Positions 45,018 through 56,837 of a DNA stretch of 64,000 nt are shown piece by piece (position 1 is the first letter of the stretch; the number at the start of each line of letters is the position of its first letter). Made by a program: the position numbers and the translations under genes. The notes under the pieces are model-generated. The model was not told the DNA's origin, did not search any database, and saw only the letters and a list, made by a program, of their open reading frames with translations. Source of the DNA: Arsenophonus sp052174475 (lineage in GTDB: Bacteria > Pseudomonadota > Gammaproteobacteria > Enterobacterales > Enterobacteriaceae); the NCBI GenBank assembly GCA_052174475.1, contig JBQMRO010000084.1, positions 99,829 to 163,828 on the forward strand, given 5' to 3'.

Positions 45018-45227
45018 TTAAAATAGTTATGATAAACCTATCACGCATAACCCCACGATAAAAAATTATACTTTTATCCTATTTTACTTAATTTTATTAA
45101 GTATCTGAATTTCTATAAATATAATCTCTCCAAAAAAATTTAGTTAATATCAAAAATCGCATTATATAAACGGTCAATAAATATCAGCGAGAGCTAAAAG
45201 ATATTACTCTGCTTAGTTTCAGTAAAC

Positions 45228-46630
45228 AGAGTTATACTCATTTATGATGTATGGAAATTAAAAAATAGTACGTATTCCTGTTGATTAATTTGGTGGATAA
45301 TGTCAACAAAAAAGAGATGATATGCCATTAAAACTCTACCATACAGGTAATGCGAAAAATCAGATATTACCTGTGATCATTTATATAACCTCATGCGTAA
45401 TGAGCGCGCTAAGTATCTGATAGGCGCTGCTGTAAAGATGGAGCTCGAAAGCATCCTGCAACAACATGTGAACACTGACTTGCCAACAAGCGTTAGTTTC
45501 CTATCGAGTATAACGGTTATTTTCCGCAGAGAATCATATAAACTAGTATTGGTGATATTGAGATTAAAGTCTCTAAGATTAGGTAGGATCACAGTGACTA
45601 CAAAATATCCTTTAAAAGCTCACATTGCACTACCTTATCTGAAGCGTGAAAAAACGTAAAGAGTTGCTACTAATAGCAACAGCTGCGAGGTATTATTCAT
45701 TGGTAATTTCATAAATCTCTGAAGCAGTTATCGATAAAAAGAACAGGTCTCTCTACCAGTACCTATCAATAGACTGAAACAGCAATGGCTTGAAGAGAAT
45801 AGGTAATGACGGCTGATTGATTCAAGTGATACCCGCTACATTATTTCTTGACTGAAGGCATATGTTGTTCTGTCAAGCAAGCTGATCGCTTTTACCCGTT
45901 GCTCATTATTAACAGCACTGCGCATGTACGTAAAGATCTAATTACGGTCAAAGATACATATTGAAAGTCAGAAGTAAATTAGGACGAAGTTGTTAATGGA
46001 CTTTATGAGAAACGTGGCTTAACTATATCTCCCAGGATCGACATAATAGACGGGTGCCCTTGGTTTTGGAATAGCAATGGTAAAGATGTTACCGGATACG
46101 CAGAACCAACGCTGTTTGATGATACATAAAACAGCTGATATTCTGGATTTAGTCCCTAAAGGCATTCAACCGAATGTTAATGGTGAGTTACTGGAGCTTT
46201 GGCTAACAAGAGAGCTTACGATGCTGCTAATAAAACTTTTGCTATTTTCTTAGCAAGGTTTTCAGTGTGTCACGCTGTGCAGCAATGAAGAAACTGGAGA
46301 AAGATTGAGAAGAGTTTGCTGACATTCTATATATTCCAATTAGTCTTCCTGGTCGTCAATAAGAAGGAAGAATCTGATTCAGTCTAATTTCGAACGAAAG
46401 TAATAAAGCTATGAAGTTGATACGTAAAACTGTGATTTAATAAAAATAACCTTTCCAATCCTATTTGAACTGCTCTCGTTTGCTTATAAAAGTTAGAACC
46501 TATTAAGGTGAAGTCAATCTTCTGACATTCTAGTGGTACACAACACTCAATTTAAGGATGGAAAATAGATTTATGAAGTATCAGAGTGGAGAGTAAGATA
46601 ACCGTTATATACCAGATTTACTAATAATTC
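45228..46630 (+). mobile_element. IS256-family (IS285-like) element, dead copy I
   Basis: Plus-strand copy: left end TTTATGATGTATGGAAAT (45240), right end ATACCAGATTTACTAATAA (46606). Internal ATTGAGATTAAAGTCTCTAAGA (about 45557) equals the VEIKVSKIR segment. Downstream of yqgF. Frame broken. Confidence 0.8.
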
Positions 46631-46734
46631 TTAGTAAAATTAAATCTTTAGATGCAATTCAAGATTCTATCAATGCAGGTCAATACCAATTTAGCGAAAA
46701 TTAATTGAAAAGAAGATTAAAAATCGCCTATTTT

Positions 46735-47572
46735 AGGTAAGAGCATCTCATCCAAAAAGATAGTATGGTATTAAATAATTCAGGTTTAACTTTAAGTAGT
46801 TTTTCATAGACTGTAATGGAGTTTTACTACTAAATACTGATTTGGACAATTTTTGATTGTACACCAAAACCTATCGATGTAAAGTAATCAAAAGTTTTTA
46901 CCAAAATTAAAATTATGCCTTTGCAACCAAGCTTCGATACGCATATTAAATCTGTCAACTAAAGGATTCACTTTAGTATGCATTAGCGGACTAAGTTCGT
47001 ATTATATATCAAGAGCTCTATACATAAGCAATCGATTTCACACTTTCCAGCGGATAAACGTTTTTGGAGATAAAAAGGCGATCTATAAATTCTTTGTTAT
47101 TGTCAGTAAGTACCTAATGGAATACACCATTGGTATGCACGGTTAAGATTACGTAATAAGGGTCAGAAATTAGCTGTGGTCTTTGACTTGTATAGATGGA
47201 TAGAACGCATCTACTGGCGTGATCTATATCATAACTTATAAAAATATAACGTCGTGAAGTTCCGTTTAGGATTTGTGGAAGACATTTTTATATCTATGTG
47301 CAGTGGGGTTCCTAGGCTCATAGTTTTTAAATGCTTTATGTTTTGTTTTCAGCACTTTCAGTTTCATTTCACGCAAACCCCTCACTCCGTGACTGAACAA
47401 ATAGTGAGCTAGATCAAATCAAGATATAAAAACGGAGTTCAGGAATTCACGTGATTGCCAACAGATTCGTTGAGAGAGAAAAATATTTTTCCCAGGAAAT
47501 AAGACTAAGACTTACTGACCAAGCAAACAACGTCGTCATCAAAAAACGAGGGGAAATAATTACTGTGATTAT
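46735..47572 (-). mobile_element. IS481-family element, main part of copy 2, dead
   Basis: Same organisation as 11725-12534. The low end matches it (GGTATTAAATAATTCAGG at 46767), the minus strand carries the KPPLQSMKD-type C-terminus equivalents and, near 47050-47085, the DR.FIS.KTFIRW-like core. The N-terminal codons lie at 48586-48790 beyond IS1595 copy f. Confidence 0.7.
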
Positions 47573-48585
47573 CAGTCCTTTTTTAAAAAGGCTTATGCTA
47601 GAAATCTCTTATACTGTATAAAAAAATTTTCTCTATAGAGATTAACATGAAAAAGGAAATAATCATATAGATTAAAAGATTTTTCATTACTCTCTGTCAA
47701 TATGAAGGTGTATTTAAATAATTTAGCTCAGTGATAATCTGTCAGATTATCTCTATTTATATATTAAAAACTTATTTTACTTTATCATACTCATATTGAG
47801 ACACTGAATATGGTATTTGCTGTAACATTTATTAATGTTACAGCGATATCGTTTTAAAATTTGCGATTGCAGGAAAATATTTAATAATCTTACTGGAAGA
47901 ACCTCTGGAGAAACTATACCAGAAGGATAAATGATTTAGTTATCTGCGACGTATGTTGAATAGCTTGATTTTACAGGAGTTAGCAAAACAAACAGGCATT
48001 GATTTGAAAAGAGCGTTTAAGATGGTGTCACTGTTTTCTTGCTTTATCGATGATAGTCAATAAAAGTGCATTAAGTGCTATTGTTAAAATCAATAAAATA
48101 TTTTTTATGAATTCTTTAAAGGGAAAGCTTATTTTCCAGATAAAAAACCTAAAAATATGAGACAGGAAGAGATAAAAAGAAAACAAGAAATTGCGCTCTT
48201 AACCATAATATCAACAAGGTTATGTAAGTGAGATTTTTAAAAAAATTAACTTAGAGTATGTTAGCCGTTTTTTTTGAGTTAATTATCGATAAGAGTCCAT
48301 CATTTTTTAGATGGAGATAAATAGTACGAAACCTTTACTAACAAGCATGAAATTAGTCACCATCGCCTAATAAGGTTAGGTAATCAGAAAGTTATTAGTA
48401 AGGAATTTCATATTTAAAATATGAACAATTATATCAACTGATTAAAAGGATGACTTAATAGATCCTAAGGTATAGGTTTGTTTATATACAGAATTATCTA
48501 GCCTAGAGAAAGTTGTTTGAAACTACAACAATGAAATACAGACGTGATTACAAATTGCTATGCAAGTAAAGCAACTGCCTTGGTA
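47573..48585 (+). mobile_element. IS1595-family element, dead copy f, inside IS481 copy 2
   Basis: Plus orientation. LQELAKQTGIDLKRAFKMV (47972-48030) matches the helix-turn-helix SLRELA...GISLKTAFRWR of IS1595 transposases. The zinc-ribbon segment near 47785 is degraded. The right end GCAAGTAAAGCAACTGCC lies at 48561. Confidence 0.75.
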
Positions 48586-48790
48586 ATGGTAGTTGATCAT
48601 CAGCAGCATCTCATGTTGCTATTTAGGAACAATAAGTTCAGAAATGCCATAACTATTAGCCAAAATAGAAACATAGGCTCTTTATTTTCCTAAATAGCAG
48701 CTCTGGCTTTAAGTATTGCAGTTTTCTGACGATAGCGGCTCATCCCACCCACCACCAAAAATCATGATATTTTGCGATCAATTATATCTC
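48586..48790 (-). mobile_element. IS481-family element, N-terminal fragment of copy 2
   Basis: Minus strand reads MSRYRQKTAILKARAAI, stop, ENKEPMFLFW and then, one frame over, YGISELIVLK-like text: the N-terminal helix-turn-helix of an IS481-family transposase. It is separated from its body by IS1595 copy f. Confidence 0.65.
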
Positions 48791-48884
48791 TAGATAGCTG
48801 TCTAGCCATGAATAGCGATATAAAATGAGAGTATATATATTAATCCTGAATTAAACAAGTAATAAACAAGATTTAATATGGCAC

Positions 48885-49340
48885 TTTATTGACGTTTTGT
48901 AATCTAATAAAGTTGATATTAAATATCTGAGTATTTTGCTTATTGTCATAATGTAGATAGATTAAAAATAGTATAACAATTAAATAATTAGTTTAGTGTC
49001 CGGTAAAAACGCTATTAAATGTGCTAATCAAAATTAATATCAGTGATGTGAAATAACTCAATCAGGTATTATATCGGTAAAGTTAGATAAATTAGCAGCT
49101 GAAATTGTATTAGTAGTAACGTAAAATTACATGGTTTAATGGAAATTAAGGCACTAAATAATAAGGTTAGTTAACAGATATTAATTTTCGTAGGATAGAA
49201 AATTTATTCAATTAATTAAAAACCAATATTCAAATATTGATATACTTTTTAATAGACATGACCGATGATCTTGATATTGGAATTATTTACGATTCAAACA
49301 TTAGTCAGAATTAGCACAGGCTATTTTTAGTTTCTGATAA
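48885..49340 (+). pseudogene. yggS: PLP homeostasis protein YggS, broken and 5'-truncated
   Basis: Readable pieces: FIDVL, stop, SNKV (48893-48925; YggS FIGPLQSNKS), EYFAYCHNVDRLKI (48929-48970; EHFDWCHTIDRLRI), LNVLIKINISDVK (49015-49056; LNVLIQINISDEN), and IKNQYSNIDILF followed by SDDLDIGI-like text (49217-49290). The pyridoxal-phosphate lysine region at the N-terminus is missing, cut off near the IS481 fragment. Followed by proC and yggT, as in Serratia and Yersinia. Confidence 0.85.
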
Positions 49341-49394
49341 TGAATAAATTTTAAAATTAAGGTAATCAATAAAAGAAGAAATATAATACAACAG

Positions 49395-50160
49395 AAAAAT
49401 TTCCTTTATTGATACTGGGAAAATAGCTCATATTATTATTGCAGGATTAATTTCAGCTTGGCTATCTGACAAAGTCACATTATAGTGTCTGGTTCCCACC
49501 CAGATGGCTGGGTGCCGTGATCAATTGATAAAAAATATGGTATACACGGAAAAAGCAATAACAGTGATGCAAGCACATATGCAGATGTTGTTATTGCTTA
49601 TTATTAAGTCATAGATTATGGAAACTTTTTGTAAACCTCTAAAATAATAGATTGATATTGCCAATAAATTGCTTTTAATAATTATCCCTAAAGAATTCTA
49701 GTGAAACGCTACCAACAATATATCGTGCCTAACATAGATCTGGTGCAGATTATAACTATAATAAACTATATCTAGTTATATCAAGGTGTTACACTAGTTT
49801 GTATGTCATGGATTGAGTATCAGAAAATAAAAAAATTTTTCTGCAGAACTAATGTAATTATTGGCAAGTTTTTTGGCTGGTTAAAAAACCGCAATTAATG
49901 ATATTAATGTCATTTCCGGTAGTATGTCTGCTTACTTTTTTTCTATTTATGGAATTAATAGAACATGTAAAACAGAACGACTTACTTTTAATAGCAAAAC
50001 ATCAAGAGAGTTGATTTTATATATAGCTCAAGTCTCTGCTGCTATGCTAGCAGAGTAAATCAGATCTCTCTTTTAATTCTAAGAGAAAAGTAACTTCAAA
50101 AGGCAAGACTATGGCTAAAGCCTTATAGAAGTTTATCAAGATAATTTACCTTAAATTATT
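49395..50160 (+). pseudogene. proC: Pyrroline-5-carboxylate reductase, broken
   Basis: Last step of proline synthesis. FIDTGKIAHIIIAGLISAW (49404-49460) matches the NADPH-binding start IGFIGCGNMGKAILGGLIASG, with two of three glycines lost. INDINVISGSMSAYFFSIYG (49899-49958) matches VVGVSGSSPAYVFMFIEA. QVSAAMLAE-like text near 50030 follows. Many stops. Lies between yggS and yggT. This assignment rests on two good matches and on gene order. Confidence 0.75.
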
Positions 50161-50233
50161 AGCAACGTAATACATATTGTATTCTGCTGTAGTAAAAAAT
50201 AGAAGAACAATTTTGATTTATCAGGATAAATAA

Positions 50234-50824
50234 ATGAAATTTTTAACTTTTATCGTACCAACCATTATTCAACTATACATTATTATTTTATTGCTACGAG
50301 TTTGGATGCAATGGATTAAAGCGGATTTCTACAATCCATTTTCTCAATTTGTGGTTAAAACAACTCAATCATTTGTAGGCCCATTACGGCGTTTTATTCC
50401 TGTCATTGGAGGAGCGATTGATGCCGCGACTTTATTGGTTGCCTATCTTTTTACAATAACCAATATTCTTTTTGTCATGTGGGTAACAAACACATTCACT
50501 TTAATCAGTATAGCTCTATTACCTATTAGCTGTATTCAATTATTGACCTATTCCGGTAAGTTAGTTTTTTGGCTAATCTTAATTCGAGCTCTTCTTAGTT
50601 GGATAAATCAAGGCCGTAATCCTATTGATTATATGCTTATACAATTAACCGAACCTTTAATGTCACCTATTCGTCGTGTAATCCCTACTATGGGGGGATT
50701 GGATTTCTCAGCAATGATAGTTATGCTGATTTTGATCGCTTTAAATTATCTGCGTCTGGATATTCTGTTATTTATTGACCCGACTATTACCAATATACTC
50801 TATTCAGTTGGTTATTTAATGTAA
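50234..50824 (+). CDS. yggT: YggT-family integral membrane protein
   Basis: 196 residues (E. coli 188), four or more hydrophobic segments, and the internal duplication typical of the family: YNPFSQFVVKTTQSFVGPLRR at about residues 34-54 and DYMLIQLTEPLMSPIRRVIP in the second half. Family function is not settled; proposed roles are in envelope or osmotic physiology and, in relatives, cell division or plastid biogenesis. Ribosome binding site CAGGATAAATAA region (50221-50233). The only intact member of the yggS-proC-yggT-rdgB-hemW run, which suggests it matters for the cell envelope. Confidence 0.95.
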   Translation: MKFLTFIVPTIIQLYIIILLLRVWMQWIKADFYNPFSQFVVKTTQSFVGPLRRFIPVIGGAIDAATLLVAYLFTITNILFVMWVTNTFTLISIALLPISCIQLLTYSGKLVFWLILIRALLSWINQGRNPIDYMLIQLTEPLMSPIRRVIPTMGGLDFSAMIVMLILIALNYLRLDILLFIDPTITNILYSVGYLM

Positions 50825-50834
50825 AAGATGATGA

Positions 50835-51425
50835 ATTTTATACGAATAGTGATATTAGCAATATGTAATACCGGTAAAGGTAAATGAATTTTTTAAACTG
50901 TTAAAAGAGTGTAACTTAAATAGTTTACACTAACTGAGTTAGTTATTAGTGTAATTAAAAAATTGAGCTAACTTTTATTGATAAAATAATATTAAAACAC
51001 CTCACGCACCAAAACCTATGGTTTTGCTGTTATTATCGATAATTCAGGTATTTTGGTTAATGTCTTAAAAGGTGTTCCTGGGGGGGGAACTATTCAATCT
51101 GGTTTACGGATAAAAATGCATCAACAAAGAAAATTTGCATAAATTATTATGCTTCATAAAAAATATCTTGAATAATCAATACCAAGCTCAATTTAATTGA
51201 GTACTAGTTTATTTCCACTATTTTGCTATCTAATATCGATTAGATGTTGCGATGTATGGGTATATGTATAACCAATGAATTTCAAGATAATAACAGTTTT
51301 AATTATTATCCGATTTTTATGGTACTAAACTAAAACTTATCGCACCTCAATTAAATAAAATGCAATTAATGCAGTATCCGTATACTGATAAAGTATTAAG
51401 AATATCAATAGGATATTTAACTAAT
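50835..51425 (+). pseudogene. rdgB: dITP/XTP pyrophosphatase, broken
   Basis: VILAICNTGKGK, stop (50850-50888) matches the substrate-binding N-terminus VVLATGNVGKVREL. IIDNSGILVNVLKGVPGG (51037-51090) matches AIADDSGLAVDVLGGAPG, with the first Asp of the catalytic DD pair retained in altered context. FNYYPIFMVLN (51313-51345) matches FGYDPIFFVP. An 8-G run at 51080-51087 lies in the gene and shifts the frame. The usual yggU between yggT and rdgB was not seen. Confidence 0.82.
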
Positions 51426-52555
51426 GCTTGAATTACCCTCATTGAGTTTGTATGTTCAATACACCATTTTGGTGTGTGAATAAATTTCCTTATTGTAATT
51501 TTAATTCACATGTACTAAAAGGTGAGAATTGCCTCAGCAAGGATATGTTATACATCTACTAACTGATCTCCAAACTGACCTTGCACTAATAAATACTCAT
51601 AAAGTTAATAGTATCTTTATTGGTGTGGTTTATACTTAGTTTATTTGATGCTAAGGTGATGGAATTTTTGCTTGATAATAATAAACAAAATTATTGTTGA
51701 CATCTGATGCTGAAATTACTATGAAAGCAAATCCTGCCACTGTTGAGATTAAATGAGATTTAGCCAACATTATTAATCTAGGTATTAATCATATGCCTAT
51801 TGAATTGTAAAATTTTGCTGTCAAATAAACTCATGAAATTAGAAAGAATAAATAGTCCTGAAGAAGCTGTTTAAGTTGCTTTTTAGCTTCAGGATTAAAT
51901 TCATGTAGTTTTAATATTGATCTAATACATGATTTGTCTGATGAGTCACTTGAACAAATACTTTCTGATTTATAGCAAACGATTGATTACCTAGATATTT
52001 TTGCTATCAATTAACGATTGAACCAAATACCATTTGATTACTACCTGTAATATTACTTAATGGTGATGCACTATGGAATATTTTTTAAGAAGAGAATCAA
52101 ATACTTAATAAAGTTGGATATCAACAATATAAAATAATTTGGTTATGCTAAACTTGGCTATGATAGCATCAGCGTAATTTAAATTATTGGCGTTTTGGCG
52201 ATTATCTAGGTATTGGCTGTAGAACAGATGAAAAATCTCTTTTTTTTAAAAGTTGCACTTTTAAGCAATGAAAATAAATCATCCATGTAGTTTACATATC
52301 TGGTCAGTATCTTTATCAACAAAAGGAAATTAACCAACAGGATAGATATTTTGAATTTTTTATGAATTGTTTTCGTTTGCTTAAAACAAAATCAAAACAG
52401 GATTTTATTAATTAAACAGTTTGGCAGAAAATGTGATTTATCAATTTGATAACCCCATAGAACAAAGTTCCATAACAGAGACAAAATCAAGCTGGAAATT
52501 ACTATACAAGGCAAATTATTTCTTAACTCCTTATTGATACTGTTTATATAAAGTT
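51424..52555 (+). pseudogene. hemW: Haem chaperone / coproporphyrinogen oxidase-like HemW, broken
   Basis: Starts MLELPSLSLYVQYTILVCE (51424-51480), matching MLKLPPLSLYIHIPWCVQKCPYCDF; the radical-SAM CxxxCxxC triad is frameshifted and no longer continuous. KVGYQQYK (about 52108-52131), LNYWRFGDYLGIGCR-like (about 52181-52220) and FEFFMNCFRLLKTK (52349-52390) match later conserved segments. HemW is a haem-binding chaperone for respiratory enzymes. It follows rdgB as in E. coli. Confidence 0.88.
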
Positions 52556-53418
52556 GATATATCCAATATAAAATTGGTATATTAATGATAATAGATAATA
52601 ATTAGTATTTATTAGATTAATTATCTCTATTAATCATAGAGATAATTAATTTTAACTTAATAAATATTAAATAATTTATCTAATGTAGTATACACTCGCA
52701 GTTTGTAAGTAGGATTTGTGGATCAGATAAGCTATAATTACTTGTAGTTAATGATTCATTCAGATCACCTTTATAAGGTGTGCTTGCATAGCGTAACAAG
52801 ATATCGTCTTCTTACAGAAGACGATTTTCATATAATTGATGTAATTACTATAATTATACACTTTTTGAGCACATATTAAAAATATGGCTTTTGTATCTAC
52901 CATGGGTTTAATTTCTTTTAAAAAGTTTTAACCTTCAAAGCGTTTGTTTGGAACTAATAAAAAATTTACTGGATCATCAATCACTATTTTCATTTCAATT
53001 GAAAAAATTTCATGGCTATAATTCGCTTAGCCTAAGATAAGTCTTAGGTTGTGCTTGTATTACTTACTACCCATTCATGCATCAAGTCTTATACTTAAAA
53101 TATCTATCAAAATTAAAAGTATCCTTATTATCAATAAGATAATAACAAAAATCCATATCGATCTAAGTCGAATAAAACAACCATAAGAAGTTGTTGGGTT
53201 ATCAACTATTTGATTAGTTTAATATAAATTAAATTCTACAGATCTGTAGCCGATAATTCTATTCATGATATTAATTTGGATTAACTGTTTGATCTTTTGT
53301 TATTATATAGACTATCGTCTTGTCCCGTAACCATATTCATGGCAAGATATGGTTATTGAGGAATATATTTTAGTATAATATATAATGATGATAAGAATGC
53401 TCCCTCATTGAGCGTTAT
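52556..53418. other. Unassigned DNA after hemW
   Basis: Minus-strand text at 52870-52990 (IVIDDPVNFLLVPNKRFEG then KPMVDTKAIF) looks like a dead gene I cannot name. In E. coli ansB/yggN/yggL lie here on the opposite strand; no match was convincing. A strong bidirectional hairpin is included separately. Confidence 0.35.
52803..52828. terminator. Terminator-like hairpin
   Basis: ATCGTCTTCT, loop TAC, AGAAGACGAT then TTT: a 10-bp perfect stem with T-rich exit on the plus strand. Placed between dead hemW and a dead minus-strand gene, it may be the old convergent terminator. Confidence 0.65.
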
Positions 53419-54812
53419 TAGCAAATCTGGTATATGATGGTTTAGGCTACATTCCATTTTGAATTCCTTGTAAACCTGTTCTCCATACTTCAATTAAACG
53501 TTGTTTACCAATTGGGTAAACACAGGTTAACTCCCCTGAGTCAGTTCTCACTTTTTTATCAGATGGGAACAGCTTAAATAATATTAAAAGGTTTGCTTTT
53601 TTAACTATAGTGCTTCGTGTATCAGGTTCATAACCTCACTGTTACAAAAGCTAATTCAATCGGATTTATTATTCTTATTAACGCTCAGTGCACTAATGGG
53701 AATTCCTAGAATATCAGCCGTTTTTTTTTGATTATTTCTAAAATCACTATTGCTGGGGAATGGATACGCTGAAAACCTTGCTAACAAAGCATTAAAGGTT
53801 TTGTTAGCAGTATCATGGTTCTCTCTGCTACTCAAATATTCTGCAACTCATTATTAACTTTCGGTTTTATGATTTTGTGGAGTGAAGTCACTAGATTAGT
53901 TGTTTTATGTACCCAGTAGCGTTAGTGCCGCATGTTCAGGAATATCTTTGCTATTGTATTACAAAAACTAATGCTTCATCTGCTGTAGCAAGCCCTGTGA
54001 GAGATACGATTAAATCAGTGTTCGCAAGCCATTAATAAGTTCGTCCAGTGCGTTCTTGACTTTCAATAATCCTCTTCGACTGCAAATGAGTTCTTCTTAG
54101 TGAAGCCCATGCTCAGCGCTGCCAATAATGAGCAGTAGTCAAAGGCAATTAGATTGCCTAATAACAGCATATGCCATCAGTACAAAATAAACATAGAGTC
54201 TATTTCTTAAATCACATAGCTGCCCTTTGCCTGTGCTCTTCAAGGCAACGGTGCTTCAGTCCACTAATGGGATTTTTCTACATAGAGAACTTGCGCTTAT
54301 TACCAAGAATTGCTCTAAAGCTTCGTGAAAATCACAGGTAAATATCTGTATAACAGTCATGAGAGGAACTCTTCGCTATTTTGCACGCTTCAGATAAGGC
54401 CCTAGCAATGAGTTACTGAAGAATATTCCGTTGCCTCTTCGATTCCTCTTTAACCTTAGGTATTTTAATCTAAACATGCCTAATATCAATCTTGTATAGT
54501 TTGCTATAGTAAATTAAATAACCGTTATGGACGAAACGGATATGAGGTGTGTGTTGACAAGGTAGTGTTCAGCATGTTATTGAAGTCATAGCTTCAAGCA
54601 TCGCTTCAGTAGCGGTGCTATCAACTCCTTGGAACGCCATTACGGATGAGTTTATGGAAGGGATTGTAGATAATATTTGATTTTGCGGATACCTGTAAGA
54701 TAGACTGTATCATGGTACATAATGTTTATTATGTTAAAATTATTTATTAAATCAATTAGGCATGGTAATACTCTAGCATTTCTAAAACCCTATACACTAA
54801 AAATGACCATAA
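53419..54812 (-). mobile_element. IS256-family (IS285-like) element, dead copy J
   Basis: Minus-strand copy. Low end TTATTAGCAAATCTGGTATATG (53424), high end CTATACACTAAAAATGACC (about 54789). Frame broken throughout. Abuts fragment K of opposite orientation. Confidence 0.8.
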
Positions 54813-54825
54813 ACTCCTTTAACTC

Positions 54826-55314
54826 ATTAAAGGCATACAACTGAAAATTAAAGTTGAACCTGCGGGAGGGGTATATCCCCTGGGTAGCAGGAAATCGTGA
54901 TGTCGCTAATAAATCCCTTGATGTTTTTATTAGCAAGGTTTTTAGCGAAGACTTCCCCCCGATTCTCCTGCACCGATGAAGAAGCTAGGGAAAGATCCAG
55001 AAGAACTGTTGGTATCTTACAAGTTCCAATTAGTGCACTGAACGTTAATAAAAACGACGAATTCGATTGAATTAACTTTTGTGACGTAAGCCGACGAAGT
55101 TGATGCAATAAGCACTGTAGTTCAAGAAAAACAACCCTTTCAATGCTATTTGAGTTACCTCCATTCTGGTCAGAATGGCTGGAACCAGCTAATAGGAATT
55201 GATTTGCTGACTCTGGTAGTAAGCAATGTCCAATTTAAGGATTAGAGAACAGATTCACGAAGTATTAGAACAGAACCTGACTGCTTATACGCTCTAAGAT
55301 TTACCAATAACTCT
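54826..55314 (+). mobile_element. IS256-family (IS285-like) element, 3' fragment K
   Basis: Plus-strand 3' part only. TTAAAGGCATACAACTGAAA (54828) joins the family at its middle; the right end is AAGATTTACCAATAACTC (55297). Copy J lies where the 5' half should be, giving a head-to-head pair like F/G. Confidence 0.7.
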
Positions 55315-55344
55315 TAGAAATATATAAAGCGCTTTAATATTTAT

Positions 55345-55775
55345 TTCAATCACGATAAACCGTGTAAGCACGTTGAGTGAAATTTGCACTATATTTCAGC
55401 AGATCGTTAAAAATCTGATCAAAAACTAATTTGATCAATTTATTAATAAACTTAAAATCAAGGTATAACTCAGCTTTATAGGTCTTTTTATTTAGAGATC
55501 TAAATAATCAATTACCTAGTAATTTGCGAAATAGTCCCTTTTACTAACTGTATTTGAATACTCTTATTATCTTACAATATATTAAGGGTAATAAAGGTAT
55601 TACTAATACTCACGTTAGTAACCTTAATCGAAAAATCATTTCATTATTAACATAAATCCAGTGCTCAACTTTCTAGCACAATCAAGTAAAAATTTGGATA
55701 TCAATCTTCATCATTGATTAAATTGTATATTTTCTGCACTATAAGGTATTGATGAAAATTAATTAATTTGCGGAA
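55345..55775 (-). pseudogene. ratA: Ribosome association toxin-like RatA (START/polyketide-cyclase fold), broken
   Basis: On the minus strand, PQIN, stop, FSSIPYSAENIQFNQ (about 55700-55770) matches MPQISRTALVPYSAEQMYQL. TYKAELYLDFKFINKLIKLV (about 55420-55480) and LKYSANFTQRAYTVYRD (about 55345-55400) match IEFHLDFEFTNKLIELAF and AANMVQAFTVRAKEVY. Divergent from smpB, as in E. coli. Multiple frameshifts. Confidence 0.85.
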
Positions 55776-55934
55776 TAACTATTCTCATAAAATAAATTAA
55801 AAAACAATAATAACATTAACATACATTTGAATAAAAATTCTAGACGACAATTTAGTTTAATAAATGTTCACTTAACATAAAAGGATAGATTCTTGCCGTG
55901 CCATTTATTTATACATATAGTATAATCTCTAATT

Positions 55935-56417
55935 ATGATAAAGAGAAAAGCGCACAAACCTGGTTCAGTAATGATTACTCTAAATAAAAGAGCGCGCCAT
56001 GAATACTTCATTAGTGAAGTAGTTGAGGCGGGTTTATCTTTGCTAGGTTGGGAAGTTAAATCACTGCGAATGGGTAAAGCCAATATTAGCGATAGTTATG
56101 TTTTATTAAGAGATGGTGAAGCTTATCTTTTTGGTTCAACAATTACCCCGCTAAATATAGCTTCCTCGCATGTGCTTTGCGATCCTATGCGCACCCGAAA
56201 GTTATTGCTAAATCAGCGTGAACTTGATTTTTTATTTGGTAAAATTAATCGTGAAGGTCACACAGCTGTAGCGTTATCTCTTTACTGGAAAAGAGTCTGG
56301 TGTAAAATTAAAATTGGTGTTGCTAAGGGTAAAAAAGAGTACGACAAGCGTTCTGATATTAAAGATCGCGAATGGAAGTTAGATAAATCGAGAATTATGA
56401 AACGCAGCTCTCAATAA
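55935..56417 (+). CDS. smpB: SsrA-binding protein SmpB
   Basis: Partner of tmRNA in trans-translation; it places alanyl-tmRNA in the A site of stalled ribosomes. 160 residues, the E. coli length. Conserved NKRARHEYFI, GWEVKSLRMGKANISDSYV (beta-barrel core), LLNQRELDFLFGKI, and the basic C-terminal tail GVAKGKKEYDKRSDIKDREW ending in KSRIMKRSSQ. Immediately followed by its partner ssrA (56 bases). Both are intact in a window where most genes are dead. Confidence 0.98.
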   Translation: MIKRKAHKPGSVMITLNKRARHEYFISEVVEAGLSLLGWEVKSLRMGKANISDSYVLLRDGEAYLFGSTITPLNIASSHVLCDPMRTRKLLLNQRELDFLFGKINREGHTAVALSLYWKRVWCKIKIGVAKGKKEYDKRSDIKDREWKLDKSRIMKRSSQ

Positions 56418-56473
56418 TGATCTAAAACGCTAGAACTATTAAGTTTTTTCTGGTATGATTGAAAATCATACTT

Positions 56474-56837
56474 GGGGCTGATTATTGGATTCGACGAAAT
56501 TTGCGAAACCCAAGGTGCATGCCGAGGGGCGGTTGGCCTCGTAAAAAGCCGTAAAATAATAGTTGCAAATGACGAAAATTACGCACTAGCAGCTTAATAA
56601 CCTGCACAGTGCCCTTTCTCCCTAGCCTCCGCTTTTAGGACGGGGATCAAAGAGAGGTCAACTTAAAAGAGATCGCGTGGATGCCAGCCTGGGGTTGAAA
56701 CGTTAAATTTAGTCAGGCTAGTCTGCTAGCAGTATGTCTGTCTACTCCTAACTGGCGAATCTGATGACTAGACTAAGCATGTAGTACCGAGGATGTAGAA
56801 ATTTCGGACGCGGGTTCAACTCCCGCCAGCTCCACCA
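56474..56837 (+). ncRNA. ssrA: Transfer-messenger RNA
   Basis: About 364 bases with both tRNA-like ends: GGGGCTGATTATTGGATTCGAC at the 5' end and GCGGGTTCAACTCCCGCCAG then CTCCACCA at the 3' end; the CCA is encoded. The tag reading frame runs 56565-56597: GCA AAT GAC GAA AAT TAC GCA CTA GCA GCT TAA, giving ANDENYALAA, the E. coli tag. The pseudoknot regions (for example CTCCCTAGCCTCCGC and CATGCCGAGGGGCGGTTGG) are highly conserved. GC content is far above the surroundings. Confidence 0.99.
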
